A DNA stretch of 9,559 bases from Zongyangia gallinarum. Lineage in GTDB: Bacteria > Bacillota > Clostridia > Oscillospirales > Ruminococcaceae. Shown here in pieces: positions 1-6,532 of the stretch (its first letter is position 1; each line of letters starts with the position of its first letter). The notes beneath the pieces are model-generated. The model worked only from the letters and a program-made list of their open reading frames with translations, searched no databases and was not told where the DNA came from. The stretch spans positions 1 through 9,559 of the forward strand of contig CAJFQY010000047.1 of NCBI GenBank assembly GCA_904419315.1, read 5' to 3'. Position numbers and translations under genes: made by a program.

Positions 1-1353
1 CTGCATCACCTGGATACCGCTCTTTCCATGTTCTTTTACCAAGAACTCAGCCTTGGCCGTACCTACTCCATGATGGTGAGACACATTGCCACCATATTTC
101 AAGCTAGTCTCACAGGCAATTCTCAAGCACTGTAAATAGCGCTCCTCTCCAGCTTTATCATCTCCGCCTGTCTTAGAGTGAAAGATGACATAGACGCTGG
201 CACCATTGTGATAAACATGGGAAAAATGGCAGTCCACCACTTCGCAGAGAGGTTCTAAAGCCTTTTTCATCTCCCGCCATACGTTTTCAATGCAGTCCCA
301 AGGAGCTGCCACCTCAATTGCGTCAGCAGTACCACCTGGTATTGCATCGTAATCCAACATCTTCTTGGTGGAAAAGCGGGTGTCGAACCACTCTTTAGCG
401 GCTAACTCCCCTTTAGGCCGCCCCAGTCCTGCTCGGCAGATCTCATCAGTAAGCCGGGCTTCGAGTTCAGTCATTTCCCGTTCTCCTTCAAAGACCAGAA
501 TTAAAAGAGCAAAACCTTTTTCGAAACGATATTGGGCAATTTTGTGGCTTGCCTCCACTTCATCATAAAGACGTACCACAGCAGGCCGCAGGCCCCTTTG
601 TATAAAGCGGCGGATGGCCTCTAAGCCATCAGGAGTGGAGGGGAAAGTATATGCACGGAAAATCCGATGTTCTGCGACAGGATAGATCTTCATTTCCACC
701 TCGGTAACAATACCGTATACTCCCTCACTGCCAAGAAAAATCTCATTGAGCTCAGGTCCAGTGGAACGTTTCGGAGCTTTATGGGTAGCTAGTATTTCTC
801 CATTAGGAAGTACTACCCGCAAAGCAGTGACCATATCATCCATTTTGCCATATTTCGTTGAAAAGGTGCCAATGGCACGAGTCGCTACCATACCGCCTAA
901 ACAGGCGCTTTGAAAAGACTGCGGATATTGTCCACAGGTATAGCCATGTTCATTGAGCATATTTTCAAACTCTGCCCCTGACAAGCCGCAACCGCCGGTT
1001 GCCGTTGCATTTTTAACATTAATTGAAAAATGCTGAAGTCTCTTGGTATCAATCACAACTTCGCCATGATACGGGATAGTCCCGCCTACGATGCCGCTTC
1101 CTCCCCCATAAGGGATTACATGTATTTTATACTGCTGGACAAGTTTCATGATGCCACTGATCTCTTCCTCATTTTCAGGGCGCAGTACACCACTGGTTTG
1201 ATAAGGATATTTTCCTTGAAGCATCCACTTATATTCCCTGGGATAGCATCCGTGGGAATAGATGAGCTTCTCTTCAGGGGAGAGCAAAATTTCAGTACCA
1301 GGACACTGAACTCGTACCTCGTCCCAAAAGCGCTGTAATGTCTCGTTCATCAT
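1..1353 (-). CDS. FAD-binding oxidase, alkyl-DHAP synthase / glycolate oxidase GlcD-like (C-terminus cut by window edge)
   Basis: I translated this frame by hand; it is open for 451 codons from ATG 1353 to base 1 and has no stop in the window. It looks like a VAO/PCMH-type flavoprotein. The FAD-binding PYGGGSGIVGG loop is at residues 81-91, a second FAD contact block (YPQSFQSACLGG, then KYGKMDDM) at 143-174, and the GPELNEIFLGSEGVYGIVTE block at 199-218. The C-terminal catalytic-type histidine motif SHHHGVG is at 425-431, as in alkyldihydroxyacetonephosphate synthase (AGPS). Probably only some 25-60 C-terminal residues are missing. The start follows AAAGGA at 1360-1365; a second ATG at 1350 is also possible. 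It is last of five genes, 12 bases after the DUF1667 stop. The family includes AGPS, D-lactate and other 2-hydroxyacid dehydrogenases. Given the operon, a glycerol-phosphate-related or 2-hydroxyacid substrate is plausible, but the specificity cannot be read from sequence alone. Confidence 0.9.
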   Translation of the reverse strand, partial: MMNETLQRFWDEVRVQCPGTEILLSPEEKLIYSHGCYPREYKWMLQGKYPYQTSGVLRPENEEEISGIMKLVQQYKIHVIPYGGGSGIVGGTIPYHGEVVIDTKRLQHFSINVKNATATGGCGLSGAEFENMLNEHGYTCGQYPQSFQSACLGGMVATRAIGTFSTKYGKMDDMVTALRVVLPNGEILATHKAPKRSTGPELNEIFLGSEGVYGIVTEVEMKIYPVAEHRIFRAYTFPSTPDGLEAIRRFIQRGLRPAVVRLYDEVEASHKIAQYRFEKGFALLILVFEGEREMTELEARLTDEICRAGLGRPKGELAAKEWFDTRFSTKKMLDYDAIPGGTADAIEVAAPWDCIENVWREMKKALEPLCEVVDCHFSHVYHNGASVYVIFHSKTGGDDKAGEERYLQCLRIACETSLKYGGNVSHHHGVGTAKAEFLVKEHGKSGIQVMQ

Positions 1354-1365
1354 CTTAGTTCCTTT

Positions 1366-1734
1366 CTATTGATCTGACCTTGAAATTGTTCTGGCCGCTA
1401 TGATATCAATACCTGTGCCCAAAATATCCTGGACAACAATCTGTCCCATAGTGACCGGAGCTTCTAGTTGCAATGTATAAAGGTAATGAAGGCAATCCTT
1501 TAACATTCCTTTTGGTACGGTATCACTGCTGATTACTGGCAACATATGGATATGGGAGCCTTTGATACTCACTGTAGTGGTGATCATCCGCCGGGGATTT
1601 GTATATTCGTTTCTGGCATAATTTTCGCCTCGTACACATCTGTTTCCTGAAACGGTGATCTTTCCTTCCTTGTCAACCAAAGTGATATCACAGCTTTGAG
1701 GACAGACAATACAGGTATAATCTATTTGTTTCAT
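1366..1734 (-). CDS. DUF1667 family protein (COG3862, conserved CXXC pairs)
   Basis: A 122-residue protein recognised as DUF1667. It has an N-terminal CIVCPQSCDI block with cysteines at 8, 11 and 15, a fourth in GNRCVRGENYA at 33, and the family-typical TNPRRMITTTV segment at 45-55. The C-x2-C-x3-C-x17-C spacing suggests an Fe-S or metal site. Known family members sit beside GlpA-like and HcnB-like flavoproteins, where they probably act as a small electron-transfer subunit; that role is inferred. Its ATG overlaps the stop of the upstream oxidoreductase by 4 bases (ATGA), suggesting translational coupling, and a strong GAGGAGG ribosome site lies about 7 bases upstream. It ends in TAG at 1366-1368, and the same frame stays open into the downstream FAD oxidase. 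Confidence 0.92.
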   Translation of the reverse strand: MKQIDYTCIVCPQSCDITLVDKEGKITVSGNRCVRGENYARNEYTNPRRMITTTVSIKGSHIHMLPVISSDTVPKGMLKDCLHYLYTLQLEAPVTMGQIVVQDILGTGIDIIAARTISRSDQ

Positions 1735-2993
1735 TTGCCTTCCTCCTCAAGTACGTCCACAGTGACGCCCCCACTCATTCCTGCGCTAAGTTGAATCGGA
1801 ATTGCCATCATTTCAGGCGGAGCGGCCACTTTATAGTGTTTCTGTGCAACTATTTTTTCCCCGCATTTGACAATAGCTTTTGCATTTGTCATTGGCTTTC
1901 TAACACGCAAATAGAGAGTACATGTATCGTCCTCTTCTGGTGATTTGTAAGATTGCGGCAACACGAAAGAGACATTCTCTCCTGCCTCAATGGCATAGCT
2001 AGACCCAACCGGTGCCCCTTTCTTTAGGTAGGCCGCCGCACTGGCAGCTGCTCTTTCTCCTGTTGCAGACACATAGTCTACTAAATCAAAAACAGCAGCT
2101 ACATTTCCCGCGGCAAAGGTTCCTGGAACTGATGTCATCATCCCATCATCTACCAAAGGCCCTCGGGTAATTGAGGACAGCATAATTCCAGCTCCCCTGC
2201 TCAGTTCATTTTCGGGAATTAATCCTACCGATAGAACCAGCAAATCGCAGGCAATTTGTCTCTCAGTTCTCTTTATCGGTTTTCTCTGAGCATCCACCTG
2301 TGCTACAGTAACTCCTGTAATCCTTTCCTTACCATGAATCGCTGTGACGGTTGTGGAAAGATGAAGAGGTATTCCATAGTCTTCCAAACACTGGACCACA
2401 TTTCTTCTGAGGCCACCCGGAGATGGCATTACTTCATAAACACCTTCCACCTTGATGCCTTCTAAGGTCATACGACGGGCCATAATGAGCCCAATATCGC
2501 CGGAGCCCAGTATTACAGCTCGTTTTCCAGGCAAAAATCCCTCCACATTGATGTACTTTTGTACCGCTCCGGCGGTGAGTACTCCAGCAGGCCGACTTCC
2601 CATAATTCCTACTTGACTCCGAGTGCGTTCTCTACAACCCATCGCCAAGATGACTGCGCCTGCATCTACCTGAGTAAGCCCCTCTTTCTCACTTGTTACC
2701 AAAAGAGTCTTATCAGGGTGTAGTTCTAGCACCATCGCGCCCAACATCACCTGAATATCATTTTGATGTACCATATCTACAAAGCGCTGGGCATATTCAC
2801 AACCTGAAAGTTGCTTTTTAAATCGAATGAGGCCGAAACCATCATGGATACATTGATTCAGGATACCTCCGAGATCAGCGTCACGTTCAATGAGCATCAC
2901 CTTTTTGACTCCAAGTTCTTTTGCTCGAACTGCTGCGGCCAAGCCAGCAGGTCCTCCGCCGATGATTGCAATATCTACCTGTTCTTTTCTCAT
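1731..2993 (-). CDS. NAD(P)/FAD-dependent oxidoreductase (HcnB/GlpB-like partner flavoprotein)
   Basis: A 420-residue pyridine-nucleotide disulfide oxidoreductase-type flavoprotein. The N-terminal FAD dinucleotide fold is IGGGPAGLAAA at residues 11-21, followed by the characteristic LGGILNQCIHDGFG segment at 41-54. A second nucleotide-binding fold, ILGSGDIGLIMARR, is at 161-174, and a C-terminal FAD motif (TFAAGNVAAVFDLVDYV) at 292-308. The last 90 residues form a tail of unknown role. Related proteins pair with a GlpA-like dehydrogenase in clostridial and Thermotoga glycerol operons and in hydrogen cyanide synthase or opine oxidase complexes. Here it probably passes electrons from the GlpA-like subunit to NAD(P) or another acceptor; the acceptor is not visible. 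The ATG at 2993 overlaps the upstream TGA in an ATGA junction, with AGGTGAT about 6-12 bases before it. No lesion seen. Confidence 0.92.
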   Translation of the reverse strand: MRKEQVDIAIIGGGPAGLAAAVRAKELGVKKVMLIERDADLGGILNQCIHDGFGLIRFKKQLSGCEYAQRFVDMVHQNDIQVMLGAMVLELHPDKTLLVTSEKEGLTQVDAGAVILAMGCRERTRSQVGIMGSRPAGVLTAGAVQKYINVEGFLPGKRAVILGSGDIGLIMARRMTLEGIKVEGVYEVMPSPGGLRRNVVQCLEDYGIPLHLSTTVTAIHGKERITGVTVAQVDAQRKPIKRTERQIACDLLVLSVGLIPENELSRGAGIMLSSITRGPLVDDGMMTSVPGTFAAGNVAAVFDLVDYVSATGERAAASAAAYLKKGAPVGSSYAIEAGENVSFVLPQSYKSPEEDDTCTLYLRVRKPMTNAKAIVKCGEKIVAQKHYKVAAPPEMMAIPIQLSAGMSGGVTVDVLEEEGK

Positions 2994-4684
2994 CGATCGA
3001 TCACCTGCCTCGTCTTTTCCAAAAGTACTTGGGATCCCTCTCCCTTGAGGGTAACCTCTAGCGGGGAAACACCAAGCTCCCTAGAAAGGATTTCTAGTAC
3101 TTTTGCTCCACAAAAGCCCCCTTGACAACGGCCCATGCCTGCTCGTGTCCGCCGTTTGACAGAATCTATGGTTGTCGCTGGAATTTTTCCATGGATGGCT
3201 TTGACAATTTCTCCCTCAGTTACACTTTCGCACCGGCAAATAATGTGGCCATATCGTGGATCTTCTTGGAGCATTGCCTCTCGTTCCGCTACGCTTGCTC
3301 TAGCAAAAGGAGTCTGCGCTTGACGCACCGGCTGAAAATTTGCTTTATTTTTAACATTTGGCATCCGCTGCAGCAACAACGTATCTACCAACTCTGCAAT
3401 AGCCGGGGAACTTGCCAATCCAGGAGACTGAATACCTGCTACATGCATAAAATTATGAAGCTTTTTGGAATTCTCGATAATAAAATCCTCTTCGTAGGTA
3501 GCTGCTCGATTTCCTGCAAAATAGGTTATTACGCCGCTTCTATCCATTCCCTCTACCAGACGAAAAGCCTTGCCTAAAATGAAATCCATATCTTCCTGTT
3601 CAACGGAAAGGTCTTCCTTATCCCATACTTCCTTTGCAGAAGGTCCCCACAGCATTGTACCGTCTGGAGTCATCATAGGACCTCCGCCTTTGGTATAGTT
3701 GCTCGGAGCCAATCCAGCAAAGGTAGAAAGTTTTCCTTTGTATTCTTTGTCGAAAATAACAAGTCCCCCCCGGCGAGGATGAATGCTGTAAAAGCGATCC
3801 CCTGCCATTTCAGCAATTTCGTCTGCATAGAGACCCGCGGCATTAATGACAAAGTCACATTTTATTAAGCCTTGATTTGTCAGTACACCTGAAATCCGGC
3901 CATTGTCAATTTCCATATCTACAGCGCGGCAGGAGAGACGGAAGCGCACCCCATTGTCCACAGCGTTTTCTGCCAATGCCAGTGCAACCTCATATGGCTC
4001 CACATATCCGGCAGAAGGCGTCCATAACGCACAGGTAATGGCACTGGAAAGTGCCGGCTCAATTTCTCTTGCCCTCTCTCCAGAAATGATTTCAATACCG
4101 GGAACGCCATTCTTTTTTCCGTTTTCGTAGTATGCCTCAATGACTTTTCTATCTTCTTCATCAAAACCACAGACAAAAGATCCTGTCCGATTAAACTGAA
4201 ATCCCAGATCTCTGGCCCAATCACTATACAAAGCATTTCCGCGAACGTTGAGCTTAGCCTTGAGTGTATCCGGTTTTGAATCATATCCAGAATGAATCAT
4301 GCCATTATTGGCTTTTGTTGTACCACAAGCAATATCTTCCTTCGCTTCAATCAGCAGTATATCTAATTGATAGCGGCTCAACTGCCGGGCAATTCCGCAT
4401 CCAGTGACACCACCGCCAATAATAACAACATCCGCCCGATCTACCTCACCTAATGCACGGTAAGGGGATATATCCTCTTTTTTCTTCTCCTTCACTTCCG
4501 GAGATTGCAGATCACACACCACATGGCGCACGCCTGGTAACTTGGCCGCCATGTGTCCTACATCCACAACCTCCTGCCAACTTCCAAGGCTTCCCGTGAG
4601 ATGGGCGATACCATCCTCATCCAGGTCAATTTCTGCATGACCATGGATTCCCATCTGAGCAAGCCGATCATAAAAACTTTGCAA
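2990..4684 (-). CDS. GlpA-like FAD-dependent (glycerol 3-phosphate) dehydrogenase with N-terminal BON-like and C-terminal BFD-like [2Fe-2S] domains
   Basis: A 564-residue protein with three parts. Residues about 1-62 resemble a BON domain (DGIAHLTGSLGSWQEVV, then LPGVRHVVCDL). Residues about 84-435 are a DAO/GlpA-LhgO flavin domain with the FAD loop VVIIGGGVTGCGIA at 86-99, CGTTKANNGMIHSGYD at 120-135, HPRRG at 302-306 and a C-terminal FAD contact VAGIQSPGLASSPAIAE at 415-431. Residues about 478-535 are a BFD-like cluster domain with CRC at 483-485 and C520-x4-C525. Expected reaction: glycerol 3-phosphate to DHAP, with electrons passed through the cluster to the next flavoprotein; 2-hydroxyacid oxidation is an alternative. 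The start is TTG at 4684, 10 bases after GAGGAG (4695-4700), which overlaps the glpK stop. An in-frame ATG at 4654 lacks a ribosome site and would cut the BON-like domain. The stop overlaps the next start. Confidence 0.9.
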   Translation of the reverse strand: MQSFYDRLAQMGIHGHAEIDLDEDGIAHLTGSLGSWQEVVDVGHMAAKLPGVRHVVCDLQSPEVKEKKKEDISPYRALGEVDRADVVIIGGGVTGCGIARQLSRYQLDILLIEAKEDIACGTTKANNGMIHSGYDSKPDTLKAKLNVRGNALYSDWARDLGFQFNRTGSFVCGFDEEDRKVIEAYYENGKKNGVPGIEIISGERAREIEPALSSAITCALWTPSAGYVEPYEVALALAENAVDNGVRFRLSCRAVDMEIDNGRISGVLTNQGLIKCDFVINAAGLYADEIAEMAGDRFYSIHPRRGGLVIFDKEYKGKLSTFAGLAPSNYTKGGGPMMTPDGTMLWGPSAKEVWDKEDLSVEQEDMDFILGKAFRLVEGMDRSGVITYFAGNRAATYEEDFIIENSKKLHNFMHVAGIQSPGLASSPAIAELVDTLLLQRMPNVKNKANFQPVRQAQTPFARASVAEREAMLQEDPRYGHIICRCESVTEGEIVKAIHGKIPATTIDSVKRRTRAGMGRCQGGFCGAKVLEILSRELGVSPLEVTLKGEGSQVLLEKTRQVIDR

Positions 4685-4698
4685 GTTTTAATCACTCC

Positions 4699-6192
4699 TC
4701 ATTGCTTGATCCATTTGCGGCTTCTTTCCACCGCTTCTAGCCATTCGCTGTAACGTTTTGCTCTTGTTGTATCTTCCATATGGCTGGTAAAAGTAGCATC
4801 ATATGTAACTGCACGGTCAAAATCTTCTTCACGCCATATGCCCGCGGCTAAACCTGCTAATTCTGCAGCTCCCAAGCTAGTAGCTTCCACCGAATTTGGA
4901 CGCCGAATAGTCGCGTCAAGAATATCCGCCAATAGCTGAGCCAACAGGTTATTCTTAGAAGCCCCGCCATCAATACGAATGTCGGTTACGCCCTGTCCAG
5001 AATTCTCTTTAATGGATTCAATGATATCTTTAATAGAAAATGCAATGGATTCCAAAGTTGCCCGACATACATGCGCCTTTGTTGTACCACGATTGATACC
5101 GATCATCAGCCCCCTGGCAAAAGGATCCCAGTGGGGAGTTCCTAGTCCTGTTAAAGCAGGAACCAGATAAAGTCCGTTAGAATCCTCTACTGAACGCGCT
5201 AGCGTTTCACTGTCAGCAGATTTTTCAATGATTCCAAGACCATCCCGAAGCCACTGGACAGCAGATCCTGTAACTGCTGCATAGCCTTCCATGGCATAGC
5301 TAATGTGTTCCCCAATTTTCCAACCGATCACGGTATTAATTCCACCCTCTGGAATAACCGCACATTGCTCACCAATATTGACATCCAAGAAAGAACCAGT
5401 ACCATTTGTCAGTTTTGCCATGCCCGCTCCACGGCAACCCTGTGCATAAAGAGCTGCATGTTGGTCAGCAATAGCACTCATAATGGGGATTTCTGCCCCT
5501 AAAATCTCTGAAAGAGTGGTGCCAAAATTCCCCGAATCATCCATGATAGACGGGAAGCAAGCAACGGGAATTCCCAAATAATCCAGAAGCTCCTGATACC
5601 ATGTACAGCTTTTTAGATCCAGTGCTCCAGTGACAGATGCGTTGGAATAACTGATGGCGTGGGTCTTCCCACCTGTCAACTTCCAAATCAGCCAGCTGTC
5701 AATGGTGCCGAAAATAGCTGATCCATCTAATAGTTTCTCCCGTACCTGAGGTACATTTTGCATCATCCATTCAATCATTAGTGAAGAATAGACAGTAGCA
5801 ATGGTCCAACCTGTCGCCATTTTGCATTTCATCCCCCAGGGACTATTGTTAAGTTCTTCGCAACGAGCACCGGTACGGCTGTCCTGCCAAACAATCGCAT
5901 GATATAAGGGAATTCCTGTCTCCTTATCCCAAATCACCGCAGTGGCCCTCTGGTTAGTAATGCCAATACAGGCTATTTCATTAGGAGAAATTCCTGCCTG
6001 AGAAATAGCATTACGACATTGCTGTACTGTCTTATCATAGATTTCCATGGCATCGTGCTCAACTTTGTCCTCGCTTGGAGTAAATTGAGTGAATTCTTCG
6101 TAACTCTGGGCAATAACAGAAAACTATTGATTAAAGATAAGCGCCCGAGTTCCAGTGGTACCTTCATCGATAACCAATACATACTGTTTCAT
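4699..6192 (-). CDS. glpK: glycerol kinase GlpK-like FGGY kinase, interrupted by an in-frame TAG at codon 23
   Basis: The natural start is ATG 6192, preceded 6 bases upstream by a near-perfect TAAGGAGG site (6199-6206). From it the frame spells MKQYVLVIDEGTTGTRALIF, the FGGY phosphate loop with catalytic Asp9, then amber TAG at 6124-6126, then 474 intact codons to TGA at 4699. The 498-codon total matches GlpK (about 500). Further landmarks: ITNQRATAVIW at 78-88, VWQDSRT at 101-107, ADQHAAL at 242-248, NGTGSF at 263-268, TGLGTPHWDPFARG at 348-361 and DGGASKNN at 408-415. The usual Glu of the NQRE glycerol-contact motif is Ala83, and the SYHFYG loop that HPr phosphorylates in Gram-positive GlpK appears absent. 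An internal ATG at 6048 would give 449 residues without the phosphate loop and has no ribosome site, so it is unlikely to yield an active enzyme. Either a nonsense-mutated pseudogene, a base error, or amber readthrough. Confidence 0.85.
6124..6126 (-). other. in-frame amber (TAG) codon in glpK
   Basis: Plus-strand CTA at 6124-6126 reads TAG as codon 23 counted from ATG 6192. Flanking codons are CAA (Gln22) and TTT (Phe24). Protein similarity to GlpK continues on both sides in the same frame, so this is a substitution or recoding rather than a frameshift. The position falls in the variable turn after the first beta hairpin, where other GlpKs tolerate varied residues. Confidence 0.9.
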
Positions 6193-6198
6193 AGCAAA

Positions 6199-6206
6199 CC
6201 TCCTTA
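6199..6206 (-). promoter_or_regulatory. glpK ribosome binding site that sets the 6192 start
   Basis: Read on the minus strand this is TAAGGAGG, six bases before ATG 6192. It is a near-perfect anti-16S match and shows that translation begins upstream of the amber codon, so the interrupted N-terminus is a genuine part of the gene. Confidence 0.85.
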
Positions 6207-6216
6207 TTTCTATTAG

Positions 6217-6238
6217 AATATAAAATTGGTTTTATATT
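6217..6238. repeat. AT-rich inverted repeat in the glp leader (possible operator)
   Basis: Perfect 9-base arms, AATATAAAA and TTTTATATT, flank the spacer TTGG. It lies in the predicted 5' leader, about 10 bases upstream of the glpK ribosome site, and includes the third ATAAAAC(C/A)A repeat. It could be a repressor site or an RNA hairpin. AT richness makes chance arms likelier, so confidence in function is low. Confidence 0.4.
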
Positions 6239-6298
6239 GTTTATTCAACTTTAATTATAAATATTTTGTTGTTTTATATTATATTTATGTGGTTTTAT
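6227..6298 (-). promoter_or_regulatory. three ATAAAAC(C/A)A direct repeats spaced by 21 and 42 bases
   Basis: Minus-strand copies are ATAAAACCA at 6290-6298, ATAAAACAA at 6269-6277 and ATAAAACCA at 6227-6235. The offsets are 21 and 42 bases, that is two and four helical turns, which would place all copies on the same DNA face. The first overlaps the predicted transcription start. This arrangement suits a cooperative regulator of the glp operon; no binding protein can be named. Confidence 0.45.
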
Positions 6299-6301
6299 CT
6301 A

Positions 6302-6330
6302 ATAATATCGGATAGTTGTGGAAATGTCAA
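6302..6330 (-). promoter_or_regulatory. sigma-A promoter of the glp-like operon
   Basis: On the minus strand, -35 TTGACA (6325-6330) and -10 TATTAT (6302-6307) are separated by 17 bases. Predicted start is near 6295, giving a leader of about 100 bases before glpK. It lies just downstream of the aldolase terminator, so the five-gene operon should be an independent transcription unit. The stretch 6331-6471 between terminator and promoter shows no gene. Confidence 0.75.
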
Positions 6331-6471
6331 TTCCTGAGATATCCCCAAACTTTTGCCATGATATTTGTGCATGTCTACTTTATCATTAAATTTTGATGAA
6401 ATAAAAAGGGAAATCCAATATAAGAACTTGCTCTTTTACGGTTTAGGGTACTGTAATAGGTTCGTTTATCC

Positions 6472-6532
6472 AGATAAAAACAATAAAAAGCCCGGCGGAA
6501 AATTTCCGCCGGGCTTTTTATTGTTTTTATCT
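6472..6532. terminator. intrinsic terminator of the aldolase unit: perfect inverted repeat, 30-base arms
   Basis: The 61 bases are an exact inverted repeat around one central base (6502). A GC-rich stem core, AGCCCGGCGG paired with CCGCCGGGCT, is flanked by A-tracts on one side and T-tracts on the other, so it looks functional in both directions. On the minus strand it follows the second aldolase so closely that the stop TAA (6527-6529) lies inside the first arm. It separates the aldolase unit from the glp operon. Confidence 0.9.

Noticed and set aside
1030..1338. Plus-strand 102-codon frame, with other plus-strand frames at 365, 2811, 3122 and 7997
   Set aside because: All lie antisense inside well-supported minus-strand enzymes and show no family motif.
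1..1353. Calling the FAD oxidase a true ether-lipid (alkyl-DHAP) synthase
   Set aside because: The motif is shared with hydroxyacid dehydrogenases, no fatty-alcohol or acyl-DHAP genes are in view, and anaerobic bacteria are known to make plasmalogens by another route.
4699..6048. Internal ATG giving a 449-residue kinase
   Set aside because: Lacks the phosphate-binding loop required for FGGY activity and has no ribosome site; the 6192 start is far better supported.
6193..6330. Riboswitch or GlpP-type antiterminator in the glp leader
   Set aside because: The leader is AT-rich with a short inverted repeat but no GC-stem terminator before the ribosome site and no riboswitch core I can recognise.
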